Shown here one piece after another: positions 29,124 to 37,306 of a DNA stretch of 64,000 nucleotides. This stretch comes from Bordetella flabilis (lineage in GTDB: Bacteria; Pseudomonadota; Gammaproteobacteria; Burkholderiales; Burkholderiaceae_B). The position numbers were made by a program, and so were the translations under genes. The DNA lies in the NCBI RefSeq assembly GCF_001676725.1, contig NZ_CP016172.1:3472001-3536000 (forward strand), written 5' to 3'. The stretch's first letter is position 1, and the number at the start of each line of letters is the position of its first letter. The notes under the pieces were generated by a model. The model was not told the DNA's origin, did not search any database, and saw nothing but the letters and a program-made list of their open reading frames with translations.

Positions 29124-31289
29124 TCAATTCAGAACCGCTTCGGGCTGGGTCCACTTCTCGCGGTTGGCCCTGGCCAGGGCGAACACGTCGATGATCAGCG
29201 CCACGCTACCATCGCCCATGATCGTCGCGGCCGACACGCCCGGCACCTTGCGGTAGTTCGATTCAAGATTCTTCACCACCACCTGGTGCTGTCCCACCAG
29301 ATGGTCGACCAGCAGCGCGAAGCGCCGGTCCTCCGCCTGCATGATGACGGCGATCGCCTGAGTGGGATCCAGCTGGGCATTGCGCACCGAGAACACACGG
29401 TGCATCTCGACCAGCGGCAGATATTCCCCGCGCACATGCATCACGCGTTCGTTGCCCGCCACGGAATAGATCTGTTCGTTGGTCGGCTGCAGAGACTCGG
29501 TCACGTGGTTCAGAGGCAGGATGAAGGTCTCGTCGCCCACGCGCACCGACATGCCGTCCAGGATGGCCAGCGTCAGCGGCAGCACGATGCGGGTCGTGGT
29601 GCCGCGGCCGGGATTGGACGATAGTTGCACGTGCCCGCCCATGTCCTGGATATTGCGCCGGACAACGTCCATGCCCACGCCCCGGCCGGAGATATCCGTG
29701 ATTTGCTCGGCCGTCGAGAAGCCAGGCGCGAAGATCAGTTGCCACACTTCGTCGTCGCTGGCGTTTTCGCTGACCGCGATGCCCTGCTGGATGGCCTTCT
29801 TCAGAATGCGGTCGCGGTTCAGGCCGCCACCGTCGTCGCTGACTTCGATGACGATGTTGCCGCCGCTGTGCTGCGCCGACAGCACCAGCTGGCCGACGGG
29901 CTCCTTGCCCGCCGCGATCCGCTTTTCGGGCGTCTCGATGCCATGGTCCAGGCTGTTGCGCACCAGGTGAGTGAGCGGATCGATGATGCGCTCGATCAGG
30001 CTCTTGTCCAGCTCCGTCGCGCGGCCGTAGGTCTGCAGCTCGATCTGCTTGCCCATCTTGCCGGCCAGGTCGCGCACCAGGCGCGGGAAGCGGCTGAATA
30101 CATAGTCCATGGGCATCATGCGGATGGACATCACGGCTTCCTGCAGGTCCCGCGCATTGCGCTCCAGCTGCTCCATGCCGTTGAGCAACCGATCGTGCAG
30201 CACCGGGTCCAGCGTGGACGCCGTTTGCGCCAGCATGGCCTGGGTGATCACCAGTTCGCCGACCAGGTTGATGATCTGGTCGACCTTCTCCACGCCGACG
30301 CGGATGGAGGTGGATTCCTTGTCCGCGCTGGCCCCGCCGCCGGGGCGGGCGGCGCGTGCCGGTGCGCCGGACTCGCCCGCCGGCCTGGCCGGCTCGGCGG
30401 CCGGTGCCGGGGGAGCGACGGCCACGGGAGGCGGCGCGGCCGGCGCCGGCGCGGCGGCGGGCGCGGCCTGGGCCTGGGCGGCGAACTCGGCCGCGGCCTG
30501 GGCAAAGGCGTCGACGTCACGCGTTTCGGCAGCCGGCGCCGCTTCGCGTGCAATGGAGATCTGGTCGGCGTCCACGATGAAGCAGCACACCGCCTCGATA
30601 TCGTCGGGCGAGCAGGTGCTTTCCAGCCATACCGTCAGGCCGCCGCCGCTGGGGTCGCTGGCCAGTACCTGGCCCAGGTTGCCCATCTCTTCCAGCAGGG
30701 ACTGGCCGTCCTTGGCGGACACGCGATTGATGCGCACGCGCAGCGGCAGGCCATCCTGCGCCGCGCCGTCCGGGACGGCCGCAGGTGCAGCGGGTGCAGG
30801 CGTGAGTACGGGCGCGGACTGGGCGGCCGCAGGCGCGGCGGCAGGCGCAGGCGCCGCGGCTGGCGCTGGGGTGCCGCCTTCCTGCTGGGCCTTGTGCTCC
30901 AGCGCCAGTTGCCGCAGCACCTCGCATATGCGCTCGTAGGCGGCGGCGTCAGGCTCCTCGGAGGCGCGGTAGGCGTCCAATTGGCTTTTCAGCACGTCCT
31001 TGGTTTCCAGAAAGATGTCGATCATGTCCGTGCGCAACGCCATTTCGCCGCGGCGTATGGCATCGAGCAGGTTTTCAAGTAGATGGGTCGTCTCGGCCAG
31101 CTGGGTGAAACAGCCGAAAGTGGCCGCCCCGCCCTTGATCGAATGGGCGGCACGGAAAATGGCGTTCAGCTGCTCGATGTCCGGCGCGCCCGCGTCCAGG
31201 TCGAGCAGCAATTGCTCCATCTGGGCGAGCAGCTCGTCCGCCTCATCGAAGAACGTCTCGTAAAACTGGCTCAGGTCAAGACCGCTCAT
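29124..31289 (-). CDS. cheA: Chemotaxis histidine kinase CheA
   Basis: This 721-residue CheA has an HPt domain with H49 ([13 protein letters not shown]), an Ala/Pro-rich linker, a P2-like region (about 185-255), a second Ala/Pro linker, a dimerisation domain, the kinase core with N box [13 protein letters not shown]1 DDGGGLN and G2 GRGVGMDVV, and a CheW-like regulatory domain at the end. It phosphorylates CheY and CheB. It follows a CheY-like gene by 13 bases. Confidence 0.97.
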   Translation of the reverse strand: MSGLDLSQFYETFFDEADELLAQMEQLLLDLDAGAPDIEQLNAIFRAAHSIKGGAATFGCFTQLAETTHLLENLLDAIRRGEMALRTDMIDIFLETKDVLKSQLDAYRASEEPDAAAYERICEVLRQLALEHKAQQEGGTPAPAAAPAPAAAPAAAQSAPVLTPAPAAPAAVPDGAAQDGLPLRVRINRVSAKDGQSLLEEMGNLGQVLASDPSGGGLTVWLESTCSPDDIEAVCCFIVDADQISIAREAAPAAETRDVDAFAQAAAEFAAQAQAAPAAAPAPAAPPPVAVAPPAPAAEPARPAGESGAPARAARPGGGASADKESTSIRVGVEKVDQIINLVGELVITQAMLAQTASTLDPVLHDRLLNGMEQLERNARDLQEAVMSIRMMPMDYVFSRFPRLVRDLAGKMGKQIELQTYGRATELDKSLIERIIDPLTHLVRNSLDHGIETPEKRIAAGKEPVGQLVLSAQHSGGNIVIEVSDDGGGLNRDRILKKAIQQGIAVSENASDDEVWQLIFAPGFSTAEQITDISGRGVGMDVVRRNIQDMGGHVQLSSNPGRGTTTRIVLPLTLAILDGMSVRVGDETFILPLNHVTESLQPTNEQIYSVAGNERVMHVRGEYLPLVEMHRVFSVRNAQLDPTQAIAVIMQAEDRRFALLVDHLVGQHQVVVKNLESNYRKVPGVSAATIMGDGSVALIIDVFALARANREKWTQPEAVLN

Positions 31290-31302
31290 GACGTTCTTCT
31301 TC

Positions 31303-31695
31303 TCAACGCGCCTGCTCGCCGGGCTGGCCCAACAGCTCGGACGCCATTTCGATCAGCAGGTCCGGATCCACCGGCTTCTGCAACCAGCCGCACACGCCCA
31401 GATCGCGCGCCGCGGTCTTGCTTTCGACATCGTCTTCCGTCGTCAGTACCAGCACCGGCACGTCCTGGTAGCGGTCGGCGTCGCGCAAGCCCCGTATCAG
31501 GTCCAAGCCGCCCATGATGGGCATGTTCCAGTCGCTGACCACCAGGTCCACCGGCACGGCCTGCTCCAGCGCGAGCGCCAGGGCATCCTTGCCGTTGCCG
31601 GCGGCCAGCACGGTCCAGCCGGCGCCCGTCAGGGTGGCCTGCACGATCATGCGCATCGTCGCGGAATCGTCCGCGACCAGTATCGTCGCCGTCAT
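31303..31695 (-). CDS. Second CheY-like single-domain response regulator
   Basis: This 130-residue receiver has D9-D10, phospho-acceptor D55 ([12 protein letters not shown]), a Thr pair (VLTTEDD) and Lys (QKPVDP), so it should be phosphorylatable. It lies between motB and cheA, separate from the cheY next to cheZ. It could act as a phosphate sink or act on another target; its differences from CheY after the active site (MGG for LDG, alpha4 region) argue against it being a redundant motor switch. Confidence 0.9.
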   Translation of the reverse strand: MTATILVADDSATMRMIVQATLTGAGWTVLAAGNGKDALALALEQAVPVDLVVSDWNMPIMGGLDLIRGLRDADRYQDVPVLVLTTEDDVESKTAARDLGVCGWLQKPVDPDLLIEMASELLGQPGEQAR

Positions 31696-31707
31696 CGTCC
31701 ATAGCTC

Positions 31708-32694
31708 CTATTGTGCGGATTGGGCCTGCGCGGCGGCGGGCGCGCTGGCGCCCGGCGTCGCGGCTGCCTGCCCCGCTGTTGTCGGGCGCACCAGCGTCTC
31801 GCCGATCTGGCGCGCATCCCGGCCGGTGATATCCGCCGCCGCCGCGCTTTCACGATCCAGCCGCTCCTGCGTGGCCCGGTTCAAGACCACCAGGCTGATA
31901 CGTCTGTTAACGGCAGCATAAGGGTCATCCTTAATCAGGCTTGCGCTCGATGACAACCCCACCACCCGGGAAACCTTGTTTTCCGCCATGCCGCCGGCCA
32001 CCAGTTCCTGGCGCGACGCATTGGCGCGGTCGGCCGACAACTCCCAATTGCTGTAGGCGCGCTCTCCCCGCGCATACTGGCTGGCGTCGGTGTGGCCGGA
32101 AATACTGATCTTGTTGGGCAGCTCGTTCAGCACCGGGCCCAGCTCGCGCAGGATGTCGCGCATGTAGGGCCGCACCTCGGCCGATCCCGTGGCGAACATG
32201 GGCCGGTTCTCTTTGTCGATGATCTGGATGCGCAAGCCTTCGGTGGTCATGTCGATGAGCAGCTGCGGCCGGAAATTCTTCAGCACCGGGCTGCTTTCGA
32301 TCAGGTTGTCCAGGCGCTTCTTCAGATCCTCCAGGCGCCGCTGGTCACGCCGCTCGGCCTCGTTCGGCACCTGCGCCTGGACGCGGTTGCCGTCGGCGCG
32401 CCGCACATCGCCCTCGCTGCGCAGGGGATCGGCGCCTCCGCCGGGAATGGCGCTGGTCTCCGCCGAACTGTTGGGCCCGCCCGTCAGGGCGACCCGCAGC
32501 GGCATGCGGAAGTACTCGGCGATGCCCTTGAGCTCCTCGCGCGGCACGACACTGATCAGCCACATGACCAGGAAGAACGCCATCATGGCGGTGATGAAGT
32601 CGGCGTAGGCGATCTTCCAGCTGCCGCCGTGCGAGCCGCCGTGCGCCGCCTTCTTGCGGCGGATCACCACGCGGTGGTTGTTGACGGGCGCCAT
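31708..32694 (-). CDS. motB: Flagellar stator protein MotB
   Basis: This 328-residue stator subunit has a short cytoplasmic N-terminus and a single membrane helix with the proton-binding D32 (YADFITAMMAFFLVMW). A plug/linker and an OmpA-like peptidoglycan-binding domain (ISISGHTDASQY ... LSADRANASRQELV) follow. The C-terminal Ala-rich tail (about 300-328) is extra. The motif suggests proton- rather than sodium-driven rotation. Confidence 0.96.
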   Translation of the reverse strand: MAPVNNHRVVIRRKKAAHGGSHGGSWKIAYADFITAMMAFFLVMWLISVVPREELKGIAEYFRMPLRVALTGGPNSSAETSAIPGGGADPLRSEGDVRRADGNRVQAQVPNEAERRDQRRLEDLKKRLDNLIESSPVLKNFRPQLLIDMTTEGLRIQIIDKENRPMFATGSAEVRPYMRDILRELGPVLNELPNKISISGHTDASQYARGERAYSNWELSADRANASRQELVAGGMAENKVSRVVGLSSSASLIKDDPYAAVNRRISLVVLNRATQERLDRESAAAADITGRDARQIGETLVRPTTAGQAAATPGASAPAAAQAQSAQ

Positions 32695-32709
32695 GCGCAG
32701 AACCCTCCG

Positions 32710-33585
32710 TCAGGCCTTGCCGCTCGTTTGCGTCTTGGCCTGGCGCACGTGCTCTTCCAGTTCGGCGAACGACGGACGCACCCCGGAGAACAGCACCTTG
32801 CGGCCGAACTCCACCGCCAGTTGCGGGGGGTAGCCGTTCATGCTGGCCAGCAGCGTGGTCTTGATGCATTCCAGGATCTTGACGGCCTCGCTGGTCTGGC
32901 GGTCGACGCGCGAAGCCAGCGGCGAAACGAAGCCATAGGCCAGCAGGATGCCCAGGAAGGTTCCCACCATGGCCTTGGAGATCAGGTCACCCAACACGGC
33001 GGGCGGCTGGTCCACCGCCGCCAGCGCCTTGATCACGCCCAGCACCGCGGCCACGATACCGAAGGCCGGCATCGCGTCGGCCACGTTCTGCAAGGCCTGC
33101 ACCGGCACCTGGCGCTCATGCCGGAAGGTTTCGATTTCCTCGTCCATGAGCGTTTCGATCTCGAACGAACTCATGTTGCCGCTGATCATGATGCGCAGGT
33201 AGTCGGTGATGAACTCCATCAGCTTCTGGTCCTTCATGATGCGCGGACACTCGGTGAAGATCGGGCTGGAGGCGGGATCCTCGATGTGCGATTCGATGGC
33301 CATCAGGCCCTCGCGGCGTGCCTTGTTCAGGATCACGTACATCAAGGACATGAGTTCCATGTACACGTCCTTGCCGTAGCGCCCGCCGCGCAGCGCGTTG
33401 GGCACCGCCACCTTCACCAGCTGGAGCGACTTGCGGCTGTTGCCCGCCAGGAAGGCACCCGCGGCCGCACCGGCGATCAAGGTGAATTCGAACGGTTGGT
33501 ACAGCGCGCCCATGTGTCCGCCCAGGGCAATGAAGCTCCCGACGACGGACACGATAACCACCAAGTAACCAATGACAATCAACAC
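32710..33585 (-). CDS. motA: Flagellar stator protein MotA
   Basis: This 291-residue stator subunit has four membrane helices. The conserved residues RHERQVPVQALQNVADAMPA and the proline-rich loop PAFGIVAAVLGVI are present. It forms the proton channel with MotB, 15 bases downstream. It is 122 bases after flhC, with a long stem-loop in between. Confidence 0.96.
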   Translation of the reverse strand: MLIVIGYLVVIVSVVGSFIALGGHMGALYQPFEFTLIAGAAAGAFLAGNSRKSLQLVKVAVPNALRGGRYGKDVYMELMSLMYVILNKARREGLMAIESHIEDPASSPIFTECPRIMKDQKLMEFITDYLRIMISGNMSSFEIETLMDEEIETFRHERQVPVQALQNVADAMPAFGIVAAVLGVIKALAAVDQPPAVLGDLISKAMVGTFLGILLAYGFVSPLASRVDRQTSEAVKILECIKTTLLASMNGYPPQLAVEFGRKVLFSGVRPSFAELEEHVRQAKTQTSGKA

Positions 33586-33630
33586 ATCAGGCCCCTGCCA
33601 AGCGTAGACGTTTTACCCAACGCCCATGAT

Positions 33631-33670
33631 CCCCCCATACACCCGGCACGAAAGCGTGGTTTACGGGGGG
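33631..33670. other. Stem-loop between flhC and motA
   Basis: A C6/G6 outer stem (33631-33636 with 33665-33670) encloses an inner hairpin (CACG-AAAG-CGTG). On the plus strand it is followed by TTTT. In the operon's minus direction it lacks a T tail, so it may be an mRNA processing or stability element and is less likely to be a terminator. Confidence 0.45.
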
Positions 33671-33707
33671 TTTTCAGTGGCTTTTTGGAGTTATCGAGTC
33701 CGGACGG

Positions 33708-34292
33708 TCAGACCGGGAGCGCGGCCGCGGGCGCGGCGGCGGCACGGCGGCCGGCACGCTCCTTGGCGGCGGCGCGCGTCTTGCCCGCGCGGGGTGGCGG
33801 GCGGCAGATCGCGCAGACGAAGTCGGCGCGCGGATCGTGCGCGTGGGCGATGAAATGGCCGCCGCATTGGCGGCATTCCGACAGCTGGAGCATCTTGCCG
33901 TCGAAAAAGCGCACCAGCATCCAGGCGCGCGTGAAGCTCAGCACCGGCTCGCTCTGGTCCAGGTCGGCCACGCCGGCGTGTTCGAGGTACAGGCGATATG
34001 CGTCGATGATCGCCCGCACGCCCTTGCTGCCCGTGTTCTCGTTCAGGAACTTGTAGACGTTGTAGAACAGGGACGAGTGGATATTCGGCAGCCAGGTCAT
34101 GAACCAGTCCACCGAAAAAGGCAGCATGCCCTTCGGTGGCGAGCAGCCGCGGATTTCGCGATACAGCCGCGCCAGCCGGTCGTGGCTCAGGCTGGTTTCC
34201 GATTCCAGGACCTGGAGCCGGGCGCCGAGACCGATCATGGCGCTCGCCAGCAGGATCTCGTCGGCTTCTTGGGATACGCTTTTGATAGCCAT
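33708..34292 (-). CDS. flhC: Flagellar master regulator FlhC
   Basis: This 194-residue FlhC is the DNA-binding half of the FlhD4C2 activator. Four zinc-binding cysteines occur as CRQC (about 138-141) and CAIC (about 157-160). The core MLPFSVDWFMTWLPNIHSSL is typical. The Ala/Arg-rich tail is slightly longer than usual. It lies 24 bases after flhD. Confidence 0.96.
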   Translation of the reverse strand: MAIKSVSQEADEILLASAMIGLGARLQVLESETSLSHDRLARLYREIRGCSPPKGMLPFSVDWFMTWLPNIHSSLFYNVYKFLNENTGSKGVRAIIDAYRLYLEHAGVADLDQSEPVLSFTRAWMLVRFFDGKMLQLSECRQCGGHFIAHAHDPRADFVCAICRPPPRAGKTRAAAKERAGRRAAAAPAAALPV

Positions 34293-34316
34293 GAGCCTAT
34301 GCAGATGCAGGTAAAG

Positions 34317-34640
34317 TCACGCGAGCTGTTCGACGGGCTGCTTGGCGAGCAGGATGGTGGCATGGGCCTGTTGCAGCGCACCGCCCAGCACATCGTGCGT
34401 CAGCGCGGACAGCAGGCTGTAGTCATCGAAGCGGAAGCGGCACAGCAGCGAACTGGAGCTGGCCAGCTTGACAAGCTGGGCCGGCGAAAGGCGCAGCAGG
34501 ATGTCCGCGACCTGTTCGCTGAATCCCAGGCGGAACATCGAGGCGGCGTAATCGTCGCGCAGCATCCGCTGCGCAAGCAGCAGATAGGACAGGTTGACTT
34601 CGCGGATGTCAGCGAGCAAAGAGTTTGGAGGCTGGTTCAT
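34317..34640 (-). CDS. flhD: Flagellar master regulator FlhD
   Basis: This 107-residue FlhD has the conserved pattern [19 protein letters not shown] and CRFRFDD. I chose the ATG at 34640 (MNQPPNSLL), with AGGGA upstream, over the longer frame to 34706. It is the first gene of the leftward operon. The AT-rich region upstream probably carries its promoter. Confidence 0.95.
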   Translation of the reverse strand: MNQPPNSLLADIREVNLSYLLLAQRMLRDDYAASMFRLGFSEQVADILLRLSPAQLVKLASSSSLLCRFRFDDYSLLSALTHDVLGGALQQAHATILLAKQPVEQLA

Positions 34641-34792
34641 TGCATTCCCTTGTTCACTATCTTTAGGACTGTCCTGGACGGTCTGGGGACCACGCTGGTC
34701 AACCATTACTGCTGGAAAATGTCGAAATGTATCTTTTGTTCCCAGAAGTCATACAATTTACCATGTGCAATGTCATTTTGTATGTCAAACAT

Positions 34793-34806
34793 GACAAATG
34801 TTTGTC
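34793..34806. promoter_or_regulatory. Inverted repeat in the flhD upstream region
   Basis: The arms GACAAA and TTTGTC are separated by two bases. An overlapping GTCA-aaca-TGAC (34784-34795) and a further TGTCA at 34771 make a cluster of related half-sites, a candidate operator. Confidence 0.45.
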
Positions 34807-34887
34807 TAAGGTCAAATATCGCACCTAAACGACATATATAGCAACAAAGAACTTCGCTAGTTTATGGCAATTCCGTAAACAAGCATT

Positions 34888-34914
34888 TAAAAGGTTGTGT
34901 CTTTGTGCCAATGA
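34888..34914 (+). promoter_or_regulatory. Candidate sigma-28 promoter for fliA
   Basis: TAAAAGGT, 11 bases, GCCAATGA has the right spacing, but the match to the FliA -10 element is partial. It lies about 150 bases before fliA and would give FliA autoregulation. Confidence 0.4.
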
Positions 34915-35065
34915 AACGGCGTGAATTACCCACAATTGGACCCTGAAGACGGAAATCGCCGCCTCCCGGATCCCCTGTAGAGGCCCGGGTCGTTGCAATG
35001 TCCCACTGTCGTCTCCAGGCAACACCGGCCGATGGCCAACTGACCAACCTCCACGCTCGACTGCG

Positions 35066-35821
35066 ATGCCTCTTTCAGAAGACCGTTTGGCCGATTACGC
35101 CCCGCTGGTGCGCAAGCTCGCCTTGCAGCTCCTGGCACGCCTGCCGGCGAGCGTCGAGCTGGACGACCTGATCCAGGCGGGCATGATCGGGCTGCTGGAC
35201 GCCGCGCGCCGCTACCAGGAGGTGGCCGATGCGCAGTTCGAGACCTATGCCACGTCGCGCATCCGCGGGGCGATGCTGGATGAACTGCGCAACCAAGACT
35301 GGCTGCCGCGCAGCGTGCGCAGCAAGGCCAAGCGCATCGACCAGGCGGTAGCCCAATTGGCGCAACAATTGATGCGCCCGCCCACCGAAGCCGAAATCGC
35401 CGCCCACCTGGATGTCTCCCTGCCGGAATACCACCAGTTGCTATATGACGCCCAGGGTGCCCAGATCGTGCATTACGAGGATTTCGGCGCCGAAAACGGC
35501 AGCGAGACCCGCGACGCCGACTGGGCCGGCACGAATTCCGAGACCAGTTCGACCGGCAACCCGCTGGACAACCTGCTGGCGCAGGACTTCCGCCATGCGC
35601 TGATCGACGCCATCGGCGCCCTGCCCGACCGCGAAAAGCTGTTGCTGTCCCTGTGCTATGAGCAGGGACTGAACCTGAAGGAAGTCGGCGCCGTCATGGG
35701 CGTGACCGAGGCGCGCGTATGCCAGTTGCGCTCGCAGGCCATGGCCCGCCTGCGCGCCCGCCTCAAGGATGGCGCCTGGCACCAGGCCCCCGAAGATTTC
35801 CGCACGGCCTACGCCGCCTGA
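35066..35821 (+). CDS. fliA: Flagellar sigma factor FliA (sigma-28)
   Basis: This 251-residue sigma factor has region 2 (LDDLIQAGMIGLLDAARRY and FETYATSRIRGAMLDELR) and region 4 (GLNLKEVGAVMGVTEARVCQ). It directs late flagellar genes; its target motif is visible before fliC, flgM and flgK in this window. It is divergent from flhD and upstream of the flagellin gene. No strong Shine-Dalgarno is seen at the chosen ATG. Confidence 0.96.
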   Translation: MPLSEDRLADYAPLVRKLALQLLARLPASVELDDLIQAGMIGLLDAARRYQEVADAQFETYATSRIRGAMLDELRNQDWLPRSVRSKAKRIDQAVAQLAQQLMRPPTEAEIAAHLDVSLPEYHQLLYDAQGAQIVHYEDFGAENGSETRDADWAGTNSETSSTGNPLDNLLAQDFRHALIDAIGALPDREKLLLSLCYEQGLNLKEVGAVMGVTEARVCQLRSQAMARLRARLKDGAWHQAPEDFRTAYAA

Positions 35822-35867
35822 CCGGGGCGCCGCCCCGACGCCGCAAACTTTTCGCACCCCCTCCCCC

Positions 35868-35894
35868 TAAAGGTTTAGGCCAGCTTGCCGTTAC
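35868..35894 (+). promoter_or_regulatory. Sigma-28 (FliA) promoter for flagellin
   Basis: TAAAGGTT, 11 bases, GCCGTTAC, about 100 bases before the flagellin ATG. The leader contains a 7-bp hairpin CACCTGA / TCAGGTG (35908-35930). Confidence 0.85.
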
Positions 35895-35995
35895 CCAGGC
35901 AGCGGTGCACCTGACGCCTCGTTTCAGGTGGATCCGTACCGCAGGGCGGCATAGCTGCCCGGTTTGAAGAAGCCTTTCTCTCTTGGGAGCTATTC

Positions 35996-37114
35996 ATGGC
36001 TGCAGTCATCAACACCAACTACCTCTCGCTGGTTGCTCAGAACAACCTGAACACGTCGCAGTCCGCTCTGGGCTCCGCGATCGAGCGCCTGTCCTCCGGC
36101 CTGCGCATCAACAGCGCCAAGGACGACGCCGCTGGCCAAGCCATCGCCAACCGCTTCACGGCGAACGTCAACGGCCTGACCCAGGCTGCCCGTAACGCCA
36201 ACGACGGTATCTCGCTCGCGCAGACCACCGAAGGCGCCCTGAACGAAATCAACAACAACCTGCAGCGCATCCGCGAACTGACGGTTCAAGCCCAGAACGG
36301 CACGAACTCGCAGTCCGACCTGGATTCGATCCAGGCTGAAGTGAACCAGCGCCTGGACGAAATCACCCGCGTTTCGGCCCAGACCCAGTTCAACGGCGTG
36401 AACGTCCTGGCCAAGGACACCAGCCTGTCCATCCAGGTTGGCGCCAACGACAACCAGACCATCGACATCAATCTGAAGAAGATCGATGCCGGCACCCTGG
36501 GCCTGGACAGCCTCAGCCTGAACGGCCCGAAGGGCGCGACCACCAGCTACGGCAGCAGCACCGCCGCTTCGGTGTCGGGTCTCGACAACACTGGCTCCAG
36601 CGCCGCTGTCACCGCTGGCGACGTCACGGTTACGGACTCCGCCGGCACCACCGGTTTCGCTGCCGCTGACGTTCTGCAGGACGAGAACGGTAACTGGTTC
36701 GTTGTTGGTACCGACGCCGCCGGCGCGACGGCGTACTTCGCCGCCGACGTCAAGGTGACCGACGCAGCTGCGGGCACTACGGCCGCGGGCGCCACCGCCG
36801 AGTTCACGATCGATACCAGCAAGCCGATCTACGCCTCCACGACCGATCCGCTGGCCGCCATCGACAAGGCCCTGTCCGACGTCGACTCGCTGCGCAGCGA
36901 CCTGGGTGCGATCCAGAACCGGTTCGAGTCAACGATTGCGAACCTGAACAACACGGTCAACAACCTGTCCGACGCCCGTTCGCGTATTCAAGACGCCGAC
37001 TACGCGACCGAAGTGTCGAACATGACCCGTGCCCAGATCCTGCAACAGGCTGGTACCTCGGTTCTGGCGCAAGCCAACCAAGTCCCGCAAACGGTTCTGT
37101 CGCTGCTGCGTTAA
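35996..37114 (+). CDS. fliC: Flagellin (filament subunit)
   Basis: This 372-residue flagellin has conserved D0/D1 ends: AAVINTNYLSLVAQNNLNTS with ERLSSGLRINSAKDDAAGQA at the N-terminus, and RSRIQDADYATEVSNMTRAQ ... TVLSLLR at the C-terminus. The central part (about 180-280) is short, acidic and rich in Ser, Thr, Ala and Gly, so it offers many hydroxyls for O-glycosylation. The ribosome binding site GGGAG is 6 bases from the ATG. A strong sigma-28 promoter precedes it and a strong terminator follows. The glycosylation cluster directly downstream is probably for this protein. Confidence 0.97.
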   Translation: MAAVINTNYLSLVAQNNLNTSQSALGSAIERLSSGLRINSAKDDAAGQAIANRFTANVNGLTQAARNANDGISLAQTTEGALNEINNNLQRIRELTVQAQNGTNSQSDLDSIQAEVNQRLDEITRVSAQTQFNGVNVLAKDTSLSIQVGANDNQTIDINLKKIDAGTLGLDSLSLNGPKGATTSYGSSTAASVSGLDNTGSSAAVTAGDVTVTDSAGTTGFAAADVLQDENGNWFVVGTDAAGATAYFAADVKVTDAAAGTTAAGATAEFTIDTSKPIYASTTDPLAAIDKALSDVDSLRSDLGAIQNRFESTIANLNNTVNNLSDARSRIQDADYATEVSNMTRAQILQQAGTSVLAQANQVPQTVLSLLR

Positions 37115-37173
37115 TCGCCGCACGGTAGATCCCCAAAAGGGCATGGAAGCGGGCCGCGAGGCCCGCCTTCCGG

Positions 37174-37210
37174 ACAAACCCCTGGCCTTTGCCAGGGGTT
37201 TGTCATTTTT
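37174..37210 (+). terminator. Rho-independent terminator of flagellin gene
   Basis: A perfect 13-bp stem (ACAAACCCCTGGC / GCCAGGGGTTTGT) with a 4-base loop is followed by CATTTTT. It separates the highly expressed flagellin message from the glycosylation genes. Confidence 0.9.
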
Positions 37211-37261
37211 GGCGAACTGGGGCGAATTTCACGGTTTCACTGCTCGATTGCAGCACCGGCC

Positions 37262-37282
37262 TCGCAGGTAAGCTACCTGCGA
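37262..37282. promoter_or_regulatory. Inverted repeat in the leader of the glycosyltransferase gene
   Basis: A 9-bp perfect inverted repeat, TCGCAGGTA-AGC-TACCTGCGA, ends about 25 bases before the ATG of the 1321-residue glycosyltransferase. It may be an operator or a leader hairpin. No clear promoter consensus is visible in the 96 bases after the flagellin terminator. Confidence 0.5.
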
Positions 37283-37306
37283 ACCTCTACACCTCCGCCG
37301 GGCACC

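Larger units (their letters stand above)
34641..35065. promoter_or_regulatory. Divergent flhD / fliA control region, AT-rich
   Basis: This 425-base gap has an AT-rich core (about 34720-34920), in clear contrast to its high-GC surroundings. It contains repeated TGTCA/TGACA half-sites and the arms GACAAA/TTTGTC at 34793-34806. In Bordetella the flhDC (frlAB) operon is repressed by BvgA in the virulent phase. I cannot assign a regulator to these sites from sequence alone. Confidence 0.7.

Noticed and set aside
33708..33876. Alternative gene overlapping the 3' end of flhC
   Set aside because: The Arg/Ala-rich frames there reflect the high-GC tail of flhC; the FlhC frame keeps its zinc cysteines.
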